Positions 1 through 9,377 are shown, numbered from the stretch's first letter. The stretch is 64,000 nucleotides of DNA from Atopobium fossor DSM 15642 (GCF_000483125.1 NZ_KI519553.1:779124-843123), one strand, 5' to 3'. Made by a program: numbers and translations. Notes: generated by a model not told the origin, from the letters alone.

Positions 1-437
1 ACGCCCGCAGGACAACTTGACACACACGGCACCATCAGCGATTGAGAAAAACCACAGGCACGATGCTTCATGTGGTACTCAAAGTCCTCCCTAAAACTCG
101 TAATAGCCTTAAGTGCCATGTCACCAGCTTCGTAACCAATAGCGCAATCTGCAGACTCGTAAATGGTTCGTGCTGTCCTCTCGATAAGATCAAGCATATA
201 GGGTTCAGCAGTGCCATCAAGCACTGCTTCCATAAGCTCTTGCAGCTGAACTAAGCCCACTCTACAAGGTGTGCACTTGCCACAACTTTGCGTTGCGCAC
301 ATTTGCACAAAGGCTTTAGTAAATTCAACTGGACAAGGTGATTGAGAACTAGCCGAAAGCCTTCTTTCAATTGCATCGTGTAGGCTTTCCATTACGGTTT
401 GAGCTTCATTTTGCACCATAACGTGCAGACGAGCCAT
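1..437 (-). CDS. NuoF-type iron-sulfur / flavin oxidoreductase, N-terminal part (cut by window edge)
   Basis: Translating the minus strand from the ATG at 437 gives about 145 open residues running off the window. Near residue 53 is CGKCTPCRVG, followed about 45 residues later by ADCAIG, the [4Fe-4S] binding pattern of the C-terminal NuoF/HoxF domain. At the edge CVSSCPAG begins what looks like the ferredoxin-like segment of GltD-type FAD/NAD(P) oxidoreductases. I infer a multidomain electron-transfer enzyme whose NuoF-like module is N-terminal. Such proteins are often found with formate dehydrogenase or hydrogenase; partner and substrate cannot be seen here. Confidence 0.7.
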   Translation of the reverse strand, partial: MARLHVMVQNEAQTVMESLHDAIERRLSASSQSPCPVEFTKAFVQMCATQSCGKCTPCRVGLVQLQELMEAVLDGTAEPYMLDLIERTARTIYESADCAIGYEAGDMALKAITSFREDFEYHMKHRACGFSQSLMVPCVSSCPAG

Positions 438-647
438 AAATCGTATCCTCCCCTTTTATCAAAGTTCTCGTGCTTGTTCGTAGTCGTATCGTGGCGTGCG
501 TACAAAACACGTGTCTACTATCCACTACAAATTGCGATATATCAGTGGGGAGAAAAATTTTTTGACTGCTCGGTACAAATTGATAAGCGAACGTATAAAA
601 TAGTGCAGCTATTTGCATCAATTAAGGAGAAAGGGTGACTTACTTAT

Positions 648-1214
648 ATGGATATCACTTCTTTGGTATTTCAGTTTAACGCTAGCAAGCCACTTCCTCA
701 GGGGCTGAGTGTTGCAGTAGCACAGCCTACTGATGTAGATCAAATCATGGACACCATTAATGCTGCTCGCGCTATTATGCGAGCTAACAACAACTATAAG
801 CAGTGGATGACTGAGTATCCTTCTCGTGAGCTCATTACCCAAGATATTGCTGCTGGTCGTGGTGTTGTATGTATAGATGAAAATCATAACGTGATTGGCT
901 ATATGGTTTTATTCTTTACACCCGAGCCAACCTACGCCTCTTTGGATGGCAGCTGGCTCAATGATACGGATCCTTATGTGACCGTTCACCGAATTGCAGT
1001 ACGTAAATCTGGTCTAGGCGTTGGCTGCATGTTGATGCAACTTGCTATGAGTTGTGGTCTAAGTGTACGCGTAGATACCCATGAGGTTAATACGCCCATG
1101 CGCAATCTTTTGGTAAAGCTTGGCTATACGCAGTGTGGCATCATCATTATTGAAGATGGTACTCCTCGCATAGCATACCAATGGTTACCCAGCACTAAAG
1201 ATAACACGAAGTAA
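648..1214 (+). CDS. GNAT-family N-acetyltransferase
   Basis: A 188-residue protein with the GNAT layout: an N-terminal segment with an R-A-I-M-R-A-N-N helix, a central strand ending in VIGYMVLFF, then YVTVHRIAVRKSGLGVGCML, which corresponds to motif A where acetyl-CoA pyrophosphate binds. The C-terminal part, with NLLVKLGY, fits motif B. GNAT enzymes move an acetyl group from acetyl-CoA to an amine; the substrate cannot be predicted. It is a single gene, transcribed away from the oxidoreductase at the window edge and ending at a strong terminator shared with ackA. The start is the ATG behind an AAGGAGAAAGGGTGA purine stretch. Confidence 0.8.
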   Translation: MDITSLVFQFNASKPLPQGLSVAVAQPTDVDQIMDTINAARAIMRANNNYKQWMTEYPSRELITQDIAAGRGVVCIDENHNVIGYMVLFFTPEPTYASLDGSWLNDTDPYVTVHRIAVRKSGLGVGCMLMQLAMSCGLSVRVDTHEVNTPMRNLLVKLGYTQCGIIIIEDGTPRIAYQWLPSTKDNTK

Positions 1215-1234
1215 CACAATCAGATGATTTAAAT

Positions 1235-1274
1235 AAAACTCCCAGCAGCTCAGATGAACTGCTGGGAGTTTTTT
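1235..1274. terminator. Bidirectional Rho-independent terminator
   Basis: Inverted repeat ACTCCCAGCAG / CTGCTGGGAGT with a 10-nt loop, an A-run on the left and a T-run on the right. It lies between the convergent acetyltransferase and ackA genes, so it can end transcription from both sides. Confidence 0.9.
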
Positions 1275-1295
1275 CATATATAAAATTCTGTTAGA

Positions 1296-2474
1296 TTATT
1301 TGCCCAAGAGTGTCTCTACGTCCATAGCAATCATAAGCTCTTCGTTGGTGGGGATTACCAGTACCTTAATAGCAGAATCCTCGGTAGAAATAACACGAGG
1401 CTCACCAGAGCGAATCTTGTTAGCCTGATCATCCAGCTTAACACCCAACCACGCAAGCTCTTGAGCAACACCAAGACGCATGATGTCGGAGTTCTCACCA
1501 ATGCCAGCAGTGAATACCATAGTGTCAAAGCCATGCATGGACTGAGCCATCTCGGCAATAAGCTGAGAGGTGCGATAGTAGAACATGTCAAGCGCAAGTT
1601 GGCAGTTCTTATTACCCTGAGCCGCACCCTGTTCAATATCACGGGAGTCAGAAGAAACAGCAGAAAGAGCAGCTAAACCAGACTGCTTGTTCATCATGGT
1701 ATCTACCTCGTCTACGGTGTAACCACCAACACGCTGCAGATAAAATACGGTTGCAGGATCCACCGTACCTGTACGGGTGCCCATGATAAGACCATCAAGA
1801 GGAGTTAGACCCATGGTGGTATCCATGACCTGACCATCCTCAATGGCTGCCAAAGAAGCACCAGATCCAAGATGACAACTCACCAGCTTATGAACCTTAT
1901 CGCCCAAAACCTCGTGGGCGGTACGCCAAATAAAGCGATGAGAAGTGCCATGAGCGCCATACTTACGAATATGCAGCTTGTCTACTACATTGCGAGGAAG
2001 CGCATAACGCCAAGCCTTCTCAGGCATGTTGTAGTGAAATGAAGTATCCGCAACAATAACATTGCCAATTGAGGGGAACATCTCACGACAAATTTCAATT
2101 ACATCTGCTTCTGCATAATTGTGCAGAGGAGCTAAAGGAGCTACCTCACGAACCCAAGCTAAGGTCTCATCCGTTACCACCTTGGACTCAGGAAAATACC
2201 AACCACCCTGAACAACACGATGACCAATACCCTCGATCTTATTGGTATCAAAACCAGCCTGATCAAGAATCTCAAATACGTGCTGAATAGCCGTTTTATG
2301 GTCAGGCAGTGCCACTTCAAGCTTAGACTTAACACCATGCTCTTCGTGACCAATAAACGAATCGTTAATACCAATACGCTCACAGTTACCCTTTGCATAC
2401 ACCTCATGTGTAGTGGTGTCCAACAACTGGTACTTGAGTGATGAGCTACCTGCATTGATAACCAGGACGTTCAT
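1296..2474 (-). CDS. ackA: Acetate kinase
   Basis: This 392-residue protein matches acetate kinase along its length: NAGSSSLKYQLL at the N-terminus, GHRVVQGG, a central HGTSHRF, and TRTGTVDPATVFYL. It converts acetyl phosphate and ADP to acetate and ATP in the cytosol, giving substrate-level ATP during fermentation. The start is the ATG at 2474 behind AGGAGA; an in-frame upstream extension lacks conserved sequence. No phosphotransacetylase gene is adjacent. A perfect 16-bp palindrome lies about 90 bp upstream and could be an operator. Confidence 0.97.
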   Translation of the reverse strand: MNVLVINAGSSSLKYQLLDTTTHEVYAKGNCERIGINDSFIGHEEHGVKSKLEVALPDHKTAIQHVFEILDQAGFDTNKIEGIGHRVVQGGWYFPESKVVTDETLAWVREVAPLAPLHNYAEADVIEICREMFPSIGNVIVADTSFHYNMPEKAWRYALPRNVVDKLHIRKYGAHGTSHRFIWRTAHEVLGDKVHKLVSCHLGSGASLAAIEDGQVMDTTMGLTPLDGLIMGTRTGTVDPATVFYLQRVGGYTVDEVDTMMNKQSGLAALSAVSSDSRDIEQGAAQGNKNCQLALDMFYYRTSQLIAEMAQSMHGFDTMVFTAGIGENSDIMRLGVAQELAWLGVKLDDQANKIRSGEPRVISTEDSAIKVLVIPTNEELMIAMDVETLLGK

Positions 2475-2564
2475 GTATTCTCCTATACAATTAATGAATA
2501 GCCGTCTTACTATGTAACAGTACAACTCTTAAATAATACGACCAACCGTGCAAAATGCTACACG

Positions 2565-2580
2565 ATTGACCGAGGTCAAT
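2565..2580. promoter_or_regulatory. 16-bp perfect palindrome upstream of ackA
   Basis: ATTGACCGAGGTCAAT is a perfect inverted repeat between the HIT gene and ackA. On the minus strand it is preceded, not followed, by a T-run, so it does not look like the HIT gene's terminator. It may be an operator for ackA; no regulator is identified. Confidence 0.4.
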
Positions 2581-2590
2581 TAAAAAACCG

Positions 2591-2929
2591 TTAAGCGAGG
2601 CTATCTGATAAACGCTTACCGCCCAAAACATGCCAGTGAAGGTGATTGACCGTTTGACCGGCATCTGCACCTACATTAGTTAGCACACGAAAACCACTGT
2701 TTTGTATGCCCGTAAGTTCTACCACCTGCTCCACACAATCTACCATAGCCATAAATGTTTGAGCATCTACTCCATCCAACATGTTGTCATGGTGATTTTT
2801 GGGAACCACCAACACATGCACGGGAGCCAGAGGAGAAGCATCGTTAAAAGCTGCCGCAAACTCGTTTTGATACACCATTGTGGTTGGAATCTCACCATTA
2901 GCAAGTTTGCAAAAAATACAATCGCTCAT
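2591..2929 (-). CDS. HIT-family nucleotide hydrolase (HinT-like)
   Basis: The 112-residue length is usual for HinT-type proteins. It begins with CIFCKLANGEIPTTMVYQ, with a CxxC pair found in many bacterial members, and contains HVLVVPKNHH and the histidine triad HLHWHVLGG at residues about 98-106. The family cleaves adenosine phosphoramidates and related nucleotides. The start is the ATG behind AGGAAGG. It lies on the same strand as xseB and ackA with short gaps, so shared transcription is possible. Confidence 0.93.
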   Translation of the reverse strand: MSDCIFCKLANGEIPTTMVYQNEFAAAFNDASPLAPVHVLVVPKNHHDNMLDGVDAQTFMAMVDCVEQVVELTGIQNSGFRVLTNVGADAGQTVNHLHWHVLGGKRLSDSLA

Positions 2930-2981
2930 TGCACTACCTTCCTCATATGTAGCTTTATATGTTATACGTCAGTTTTGTTCA

Positions 2982-3248
2982 CTACTCATCGATAAAAGCT
3001 GTGGAGGGTGCTGCCGTAGTATCGGGTACAACTGCTGCAGAGGCATCCAACAAAACTTGTACGCGCTGCTCCGCCTGAGCAAGGCGCTCGCGCAAATCAT
3101 TAAGTAGCTCTACACCTCTGTTGTATTTCTCAAGCGCAATCTCAAGCTCAAGATCACCACTTTCCAGCGAACGTACAATTTGCTCAAGCTCAATGTTTTC
3201 CTCTTTAAAACTAAGATCCTTAAGAGGGGTTGGCACTGGTTGATCCAT
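2982..3248 (-). CDS. xseB: Exodeoxyribonuclease VII small subunit
   Basis: An 88-residue protein with the XseB core SFKEENIELEQIVRSLESGDLELEIALEKYNRGVE broken here only for length: helix one at about residues 13-26 and the GDLELE...ALEKY turn at 32-43, predicted to form a helical hairpin. It binds XseA to form exonuclease VII, which degrades single-stranded DNA from both ends to oligonucleotides. It follows xseA by 11 bp, the usual operon order. The extended C-terminal tail, rich in A, T and P, is poorly conserved in the family. Confidence 0.93.
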   Translation of the reverse strand: MDQPVPTPLKDLSFKEENIELEQIVRSLESGDLELEIALEKYNRGVELLNDLRERLAQAEQRVQVLLDASAAVVPDTTAAPSTAFIDE

Positions 3249-3259
3249 ACTTGGTGCTC

Positions 3260-4615
3260 CTATTCTGTGGAAGATTTGCCCTGAGTCTTGGTAACGGTTA
3301 CATCCAACTGGCCTGCATTCAGCATAACCGTTAGATTGTCATTAGGAGAAACTTGACTTGCATCACTTACTACAGACCCTGATGTCGTGCGAACAATAGC
3401 GTAGCCGCGAGAAAGTACATTAAGCGGAGAAAGTGCCTGCAAAAAAGCAGCTTGCCGATCAAGCGCGAGAACATATGGACGTGTCATGCGAGCACCCACA
3501 CTCGTAAGGCGTGTACTCAAATGAGAAACATCTCGCAAACGCTGTTCCACAACACGAGGTAATGCATCCATTAAGCGCTGCTCTGTTTGCAGAAGCGCAT
3601 TCACACGATCATCCACAATGGAGCTCGGATCAGTAAGGCAACGGTGCTTTGCTAGGGCATCGAGGTGTGTTTTCTCTACCGATAGACGACTTTGCATGGC
3701 AAGTGTTGTGCGATGAACACAAGCATCTACTGTTGTTTTTGCAGATATAACCATATTTGCCATAACGTTTGCAAGGCGGTCTTGCCTATTATTTATTGCC
3801 ACCACAATCTCTGAAATTGCAGGAGCCACACTTTCTGCAGCAGCGGTTGGTGTAGAGGTGCGCCGATCTGACACCATGTCACAAATAGTGACGTCTGGCT
3901 CATGTCCAATACCTGTAATAACGGGAATAGGACAGGCTGCAACAGCACGCGCTAAAGCCTCGTCATTAAAGCACATAAGGTCCTCATACGAACCTCCACC
4001 GCGAACCAATAAGATACAATCTGGCTGCGCTTGCGCAGCTATCTGTAACGCCTGTATGATTGTTGGCGCTGCTGTAGCACCTTGTACTGAACAACCAGCA
4101 CACAAAAGTTCAACTAAGGGATTACGGCGCTGCAACGTACGACGCACGTCTTCTATAACACTGCCCGAAAGTGAAGTTACTACCGCTACGCGTGTACAAA
4201 AGGCGGGAATCTTACGCTTACGCACAGAGTCCATAAGACCCTCTGCCTCTAGCTTTTTAGCCAAGGCGGCAACCTGCTGACGTAGTAAACCCTCGCCTGC
4301 TACCTCAAGTGTTTTTGCTTTAAAACTCAACTTACCAGAAGCTTCATACACATCAAAAGAACCTGTCATTTGGATTTTAAGGCCATCTTCCAAATGAACA
4401 TCCGAATTTCTATAGATGTCACGCCATACAATAACTTCCATAGTGGAAACGGCATCCTTGATTTGGAAATAGCAATGACCCGAACGGCTATTGGGTCCCC
4501 TAAAACCAGATACCTCACCCACAACGCTCAACAGAGGAATAGATCCCACAGCTTTGTTGGCTAAGTGTATGGCCTGAGAAACAGTAAGTGTGTTTTTGTT
4601 TTCCATTTCTACCAC
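3260..4615 (-). CDS. xseA: Exodeoxyribonuclease VII large subunit
   Basis: At 451 residues this is full length for XseA. Residues about 10-105 form the OB-fold DNA-binding domain (LTVSQAIHLANKAVG through GHCYFQIKD). The catalytic part holds VAVVTSLSGSVIEDVRRTL, then RGGGSYEDLMCFNDEALARA and PVITGIGHEPDVTICDMVSDRR, all family signatures. A coiled-coil stretch lies between about 285 and 400. The 4615 start is GTG behind AAGGGA; an ATG at 4606 is possible. It sits 3 bp after the zinc peptidase gene and 11 bp before xseB. Confidence 0.96.
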   Translation of the reverse strand: MVEMENKNTLTVSQAIHLANKAVGSIPLLSVVGEVSGFRGPNSRSGHCYFQIKDAVSTMEVIVWRDIYRNSDVHLEDGLKIQMTGSFDVYEASGKLSFKAKTLEVAGEGLLRQQVAALAKKLEAEGLMDSVRKRKIPAFCTRVAVVTSLSGSVIEDVRRTLQRRNPLVELLCAGCSVQGATAAPTIIQALQIAAQAQPDCILLVRGGGSYEDLMCFNDEALARAVAACPIPVITGIGHEPDVTICDMVSDRRTSTPTAAAESVAPAISEIVVAINNRQDRLANVMANMVISAKTTVDACVHRTTLAMQSRLSVEKTHLDALAKHRCLTDPSSIVDDRVNALLQTEQRLMDALPRVVEQRLRDVSHLSTRLTSVGARMTRPYVLALDRQAAFLQALSPLNVLSRGYAIVRTTSGSVVSDASQVSPNDNLTVMLNAGQLDVTVTKTQGKSSTE

Positions 4616-4618
4616 ACA

Positions 4619-5314
4619 CTAATCCCTTGAAGATCTTGAGAGCAGATACACTAGCTGCAAAATAGAAACAAGCGCAGCAGCAACGTAGGTAAGAGCAGCA
4701 GCAGTCAATACCTGTTTTGCGCCCTTCTCGGCCATCTCATCTAAACCAGAAGCGCCAGAAGAGATGTATTTGACGGCACGACGAGAAGCATCAATCTCTA
4801 CGGGAAGCGTTACCAAGTGGAACACTACCGATGCGGCAAACAATATAATTGCTAGCTGCATAAGGCCTACAAGGTTAAACATAATGCCCGCAAAAAACAG
4901 ATACATCCATGCGCCAGAAGCAAATTGCACAACTGGGACTAAAGCACTGCGGATCTTCATAGGTATGAAGCCTTTTGCAAATTGCACTGCATGACCCGCC
5001 TCATGGCATGCCACTGCAATAGAAGCAACCGAACCACCCATACGATTAGCATCCGAAAGATTAAGTACATTAGTGCGTGGATCAAAATTATCTGTAAGTT
5101 CCCCAGCGATGGACTGAATACCTACATTTGATGCGCCACCTGCTTGTAGCATATTGCGCGCAACCTCTGCACCTGTAAGTGCAGTATTAGCATCTACCTG
5201 CGACCAGCGGGCATAGGTCCTCTTAATATAAGCTTGAGTACCTAAACCCAAAATAGTGGATACAACTATCAACAGCACGTATGAAATATCGCCACCCATG
5301 AGGTAATATGGCAT
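4619..5314 (-). CDS. Membrane zinc metallopeptidase (Zn_peptidase_2 family)
   Basis: A 231-residue protein with an N-terminal membrane helix (about 10-28), the zinc site HEAGH at 104-108, and hydrophobic segments at about 130-165 and 205-225. Length and order fit family PF04298, uncharacterised membrane metallopeptidases common in Firmicutes and Actinobacteria. The two His and the Glu suit zinc binding and hydrolysis; the third ligand was not placed. It is first in a tight run with xseA and xseB, although no functional link is known. Confidence 0.85.
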   Translation of the reverse strand: MPYYLMGGDISYVLLIVVSTILGLGTQAYIKRTYARWSQVDANTALTGAEVARNMLQAGGASNVGIQSIAGELTDNFDPRTNVLNLSDANRMGGSVASIAVACHEAGHAVQFAKGFIPMKIRSALVPVVQFASGAWMYLFFAGIMFNLVGLMQLAIILFAASVVFHLVTLPVEIDASRRAVKYISSGASGLDEMAEKGAKQVLTAAALTYVAAALVSILQLVYLLSRSSRD

Positions 5315-5405
5315 CGCAAAATCCTTTCAAACCAAATGGTATATCCGTAAGTTTGTACGAATATATTGTTTGTACCCACATTAGAGCATAGTGCTCAGAC
5401 AGTAT

Positions 5406-6536
5406 TTACAGCAGCTCAATCCGACCATCTTTGACCGTTAATCCTGTTTGTCCATCTAGCAATGCTTGCAGCTGCTTACCCACCAAATCATAGCGCCAGC
5501 CCTGAGAAAGACTTGACTTCTGAGGATGAGTAGCAAACTCATACAAATCATCACGTGTCGAGATAAGCTGCGTAGCTACACCACTTTTCTCGGCAACCAC
5601 ACGAACCATGGCATACATCAAATCGAGCACACTTTCCATATTGGAAGACGGGCGTGGCTTACGTTGGATAGCAGGCATATCATGTGGCAAGCACTGCACA
5701 CCAATGGAAACTGCCTTACAGATCTCTTCGCAGTCAAGTGAACTGAGTTGCTCGGTACCACGAATACGTTGTAGCTTATGCATAGTGCTAGGAGCTGATT
5801 TGCAAATCTCCACAACTGTCTCGTCAGACAACACCCATTTACGTGGAATGTCTCGTGCATCGGCCATAGAATCACGCCAAGCACATACCTCACGCGCCAC
5901 AGAAAGCTGTTTGCGCGTAAGTGAATTGGAGCGCTTAAGACGCTTATATGCCTCACGCGGAGCCATGCGCCAATGTTGAGGATTACACAAAGATTCAATC
6001 TCTGGCATAACCCAACCCAAACGATTTTGGGCAATAAGCATTTTGGTCATTTCTTGGTAAATGCGAGGTAAATAACGTACGTCATCCTCTGCATACTCCA
6101 TCTGCTCACCATCTAAAGGCCGACGAGACCAATCTGTGAGCGACGCTGCTTTTGGTAGGTGAACATTCGTATATGCTTCCACCAACGCACCATAGCCCAT
6201 TTGCATGCGGTGACCTAAAAATGCTGCAGCAATCTGCGTATCAAAAATGGGATGCACCACCACACCAAGTGCATAATCAATAACTTCCAAATCTTGCCCG
6301 CAGGCATGAAAAATTTTAACCACAGATTCGTCCGCCAAAAGCTCTGCCACAGGCGTTAAATCCTCAATAAGCAAAGGATCAATGGCTGCAGTTTCCTGAG
6401 AAGTCCCAATTTGAATCAAACATAGGCGCGGATGAAAGGTTTTCTCGCGAATAAATTCCGTATCAACCGCTACAACCTTCTCGGCACGAGCACGAGCAAT
6501 AAATTCCTCCATCTGAGAGAATTCAGAGATATACAT
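5406..6536 (-). CDS. rnd: Ribonuclease D
   Basis: The 376-residue protein has the DEDDy exonuclease fold. VAVDTEFIREKTF carries the first Asp/Glu pair, HACGQDLEVIDY the second Asp, and YAEDDVRYL the Tyr/Asp end of the motif. After about residue 205 comes an HRDC-type domain (REVCAWRDSMADARDIPRKWVL). RNase D trims 3' ends of tRNA and other small RNAs. The ATG at 6536 follows GAAAGGAA; an in-frame ATG 57 bp upstream lacks a comparable binding site. It diverges from the lipid kinase gene. Confidence 0.93.
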   Translation of the reverse strand: MYISEFSQMEEFIARARAEKVVAVDTEFIREKTFHPRLCLIQIGTSQETAAIDPLLIEDLTPVAELLADESVVKIFHACGQDLEVIDYALGVVVHPIFDTQIAAAFLGHRMQMGYGALVEAYTNVHLPKAASLTDWSRRPLDGEQMEYAEDDVRYLPRIYQEMTKMLIAQNRLGWVMPEIESLCNPQHWRMAPREAYKRLKRSNSLTRKQLSVAREVCAWRDSMADARDIPRKWVLSDETVVEICKSAPSTMHKLQRIRGTEQLSSLDCEEICKAVSIGVQCLPHDMPAIQRKPRPSSNMESVLDLMYAMVRVVAEKSGVATQLISTRDDLYEFATHPQKSSLSQGWRYDLVGKQLQALLDGQTGLTVKDGRIELL

Positions 6537-6619
6537 TAATTCCTTTCGGCAATAAAAATACTTCGCTAGTATCATAGCTAAGGTATGTCGCATAGATATG
6601 TAGGCGTAGGAGGTTTTTA

Positions 6620-7597
6620 ATGCGTGCTCTTATCATTCACAATCAGATGTCTGGTTTTGGCTCGGATGCAATTTACGAGTTTGAACGTGCACTGGTTGAA
6701 CAGGGTGATGAGGCTGTTTTGCGCATCCCTACATCCGATTTTATCCCTGAAAATGTCTTATCAGATGCAAACGATTTTGACCTTATAGTGTTATCTGGTG
6801 GCGATGGCACCATGGCATCACTTTTATATTACTTGCGCAATAGCAAGATTCCTACCTGTGTATTTCCTTCTGGCACCTCTAATTTGTTGTTCCTCAATTT
6901 GGGTAATGCGCCCGACCCAGCCTCTATTGCACGGGCATGTCGCATTGGGAGAACCATTACCACAGACCTTGGTGAAATGTCATGGACTGACGAAGAAGGC
7001 CACAAGCATACTAAAGGATTTTGTCTCATGTCTGGCTTGGGCTATGACGGTGAGTTTATGAGCATGGCAGCGGAAAACAAGTCTACCTTAGGTGAAGCTG
7101 CCTACTTTGCTGCCGCAGTTCAAACGCTCAATCCACAGGTTTCTCATTTCATCATTACCGTTGATGATAAAACGTTTGAACGAGATGGCATTTCCTGCAT
7201 TGTAGCCAACAATGCCATGATTCAGGGTGATATTAACATTGTGCCAGAAAACACTATGACCGATGGTCTACTTGATCTCATTGTGCTTGAGGTAAATCAA
7301 ACTGTCGAGCTCTTACCTTCTGTTGTGGCATCCATTTTAGACAAGACGGGCAAGGTACTTGAGCGACCCATGATAGAAAGCTTTAAGGGCAAGTGTATTC
7401 AAGTCCAAGCAAGTAACCCTATGGCGCTACAAATCGATGGCGATCCCATGGCACATAACATTACTAGCTATAGTGTCCGTGTGCTTGAAAAAGCCAATCG
7501 CCTCATTGTAGATGAGGTAAGTTTTTATGCAGATCAGGCTGCACAACCCGACAAAAATCTTCCTGGTTCACGTATAGTTCCTAATCCATTTATCTAA
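6620..7597 (+). CDS. Diacylglycerol/lipid kinase family protein (YegS/DgkB-like)
   Basis: A 325-residue protein with the lipid-kinase catalytic domain: IVLSGGDGTMASLLY at about 57-71 supplies the nucleotide-binding GGDGT, followed by FPSGTSNLLFLNL, the G-T-x-N motif. GLGYDGEFM and the C-terminal QIDGDPM also match the family. It probably phosphorylates a lipid such as diacylglycerol, returning it to phosphatidate synthesis; that would suit the LTA-synthase-like enzymes elsewhere in the window, which may release diacylglycerol. A strong GTAGGAGG site precedes the ATG. Its end overlaps the convergent azlD by 4 bp. Confidence 0.88.
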   Translation: MRALIIHNQMSGFGSDAIYEFERALVEQGDEAVLRIPTSDFIPENVLSDANDFDLIVLSGGDGTMASLLYYLRNSKIPTCVFPSGTSNLLFLNLGNAPDPASIARACRIGRTITTDLGEMSWTDEEGHKHTKGFCLMSGLGYDGEFMSMAAENKSTLGEAAYFAAAVQTLNPQVSHFIITVDDKTFERDGISCIVANNAMIQGDINIVPENTMTDGLLDLIVLEVNQTVELLPSVVASILDKTGKVLERPMIESFKGKCIQVQASNPMALQIDGDPMAHNITSYSVRVLEKANRLIVDEVSFYADQAAQPDKNLPGSRIVPNPFI

Positions 7598-7923
7598 AAG
7601 TGGAAAATCAGCAAAAAAGCGTAGGCAATAACACCAACAACTGCACACCATACCAGTGAACGAGTCTTACGAGCCACTATAACTACCAAAGCAGAAGCAA
7701 TCAGTGGCGCTATGCCACTCCATAGACCCTTCTCGAACATATGAGGAGATAGCAAATCATTAGCAACGAGTGCTGCAAACGCAGCAGTAGGAATAAGCCC
7801 TAGTATCTCATTTATGCTTTCTGGCACCGCTTTGCCCTTAAGAATAAGCATAGGCATAACTCGAAACAAAAACATAGTGACGGCACAACAACCATACACT
7901 ATGAAAAAATCATTTACGCTCAT
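7594..7923 (-). CDS. azlD: AzlD-family branched-chain amino acid exporter subunit
   Basis: This 109-residue protein is almost wholly hydrophobic, with about four membrane helices. It contains CCAVTMFLFRVMPML and IPTAAFAALVAND, typical of AzlD. It is thought to pair with AzlC to export branched-chain amino acids and analogues. The start overlaps the end of azlC by 4 bp (ATGA), so the two are translationally coupled. The gene end overlaps the convergent lipid kinase gene. Confidence 0.9.
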   Translation of the reverse strand: MSVNDFFIVYGCCAVTMFLFRVMPMLILKGKAVPESINEILGLIPTAAFAALVANDLLSPHMFEKGLWSGIAPLIASALVVIVARKTRSLVWCAVVGVIAYAFLLIFHF

Positions 7924-8609
7924 TCTCCCAGCATCCTATCGTACAAAACACCAGAACAAACACCTAAAAGCGCGCCTAGTAAAATTGCAGGACCGGTCAA
8001 ACCAAGGCACTTGCACGCAAAAACACCAGCCATAGACACTGCCACGACAACTACTGCACGCTTATCTATGCGTTGCGTAAACAACAGACAGACAAAAATT
8101 GCAGTCATGGCAAACGACGCAATATTCATAGGGATGGAAATAACGTTGCCCACCAAACAGCCCATCATATTTGACGCAATCCATGAACAGTGACAAAACA
8201 CATTTACCAGCGTTGCTTTTTGTGGATTCCATGAGGGGTTATCAGTAAAATGCTCCAGATTTATACCAAAGCTCTCGTCCGTTACAGTAGACGCAAACAG
8301 CAGAGTTGTGAGCTTGCCTGCATGCTTTGTATGAGGAGCAAGGGCGGCAGAATACAGCATCTGACGTGTATTAACAAAAGAGATACTCATAATAATGGAC
8401 GCTATAGGTGAACCTGCCATAAGCATATTGGCAGCCATAAACTGCCCTGCACCAGAATAGAACAATAATGATGCAACTAAAATCACCCAAGGACCCAGTC
8501 CTGCGGCGCTTTCCAAAATGCCACAGGGAATACCAATAGACACATAGCCAATCATGACAGGAGCAGCGCACACTAATGCCTCGCGCATATCTTTGCTGGA
8601 AATGCTCAC
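7920..8609 (-). CDS. azlC: AzlC-family branched-chain amino acid exporter
   Basis: A membrane protein of 229 residues with several hydrophobic helices and the AzlC features PVMIGYVSIGIPCGIL, SLLFYSGAGQFMAA and FVNTRQMLYSAALAPH. It forms the larger part of the AzlCD exporter. I chose the GTG at 8609 because GAGGGG lies 6 bp before it; the longer reading adds 11 residues without family similarity. A TetR-family gene lies just upstream on the same strand and is a candidate regulator. Confidence 0.88.
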   Translation of the reverse strand: MSISSKDMREALVCAAPVMIGYVSIGIPCGILESAAGLGPWVILVASLLFYSGAGQFMAANMLMAGSPIASIIMSISFVNTRQMLYSAALAPHTKHAGKLTTLLFASTVTDESFGINLEHFTDNPSWNPQKATLVNVFCHCSWIASNMMGCLVGNVISIPMNIASFAMTAIFVCLLFTQRIDKRAVVVVAVSMAGVFACKCLGLTGPAILLGALLGVCSGVLYDRMLGE

Positions 8610-8704
8610 AACCCGCCCCTCATCCCAGGACTTTAGTAGCAAATATAGATACTACCGTCATATGCATACCTATGTAAGGCACTATCTTATTTCCACGAGT
8701 TTAT

Positions 8705-9292
8705 CTATTTAGTTGAAGTAGACGATTCTCCTAAAGAAGCCAAACCTGCGGCTGCCAAGGAATTTACCGTATTGGCAATTTCTTCTGCTGATTGTGTTTG
8801 CGTATCTGATCCTAACCACCGCTGCAAAATAGCAACTACGCCACCAGAAACAAATCCTGCAACCGAAACAATCCCTTTTTTAGCTTTGTTAGCATCCACA
8901 ATACGTGCTTCCAAAAACTCACGAATACGCTCCATAAGCTGGTCATGTACACGCGAATTGAGTAAACAGCCAAGCTCCGAAGTTTTATCGGTAGCCAAGA
9001 CACGAATCTGCATAAGCACATCCACAATATAATCTACCGAGAAATTTATAGCGTCTCCACCAAATGCATCCTTGATAGATGCAACCGCACAATCCTGTAG
9101 TTCATCCACAACAGCAAATACGTTGTTGTAATGCGCTAAAAAGGTCTTTTTAGAAATAAGAGCACGATCAGCAACATCTTTAATAGTAATTTGAGACAAA
9201 TCGCGTTCAGCCATAAGGGATACAACCGCATCTTTAATTGCACGACGTGTCTTAATAACACGCATATCCAACTGATTTTTGACCGACGCCAT
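8705..9292 (-). CDS. TetR/AcrR-family transcriptional regulator
   Basis: The 195-residue protein has an N-terminal helix-turn-helix at about residues 15-60 (TRRAIKDAVVSLMAERDLSQITIKDVADRALIS broken into helices), with the family pattern ITIKDVADRALISKKTF. The remainder is a helical ligand-binding part, possibly TetR_C-like as in DhaS relatives. It likely represses genes nearby: azlCD downstream, or the divergent HD-domain gene, where two inverted repeats lie between the starts. GGAGG precedes the ATG by 9 bp. Confidence 0.85.
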   Translation of the reverse strand: MASVKNQLDMRVIKTRRAIKDAVVSLMAERDLSQITIKDVADRALISKKTFLAHYNNVFAVVDELQDCAVASIKDAFGGDAINFSVDYIVDVLMQIRVLATDKTSELGCLLNSRVHDQLMERIREFLEARIVDANKAKKGIVSVAGFVSGGVVAILQRWLGSDTQTQSAEEIANTVNSLAAAGLASLGESSTSTK

Positions 9293-9377
9293 ATTGTTTT
9301 GCCTCCATCAAAACGTTCTTGCACAATTGTGCGCAACTTTTGTTTGTATATCTCACTATAGCAAGTTTTATTACATT

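Noticed and set aside
2565-2580. Terminator for the HIT gene
   Set aside because: On the minus strand the T-run precedes the stem instead of following it.
3858-4280. 140-residue plus-strand frame opposite xseA
   Set aside because: xseA is conserved along its whole length; the opposite frame has no start signal or recognisable domain.
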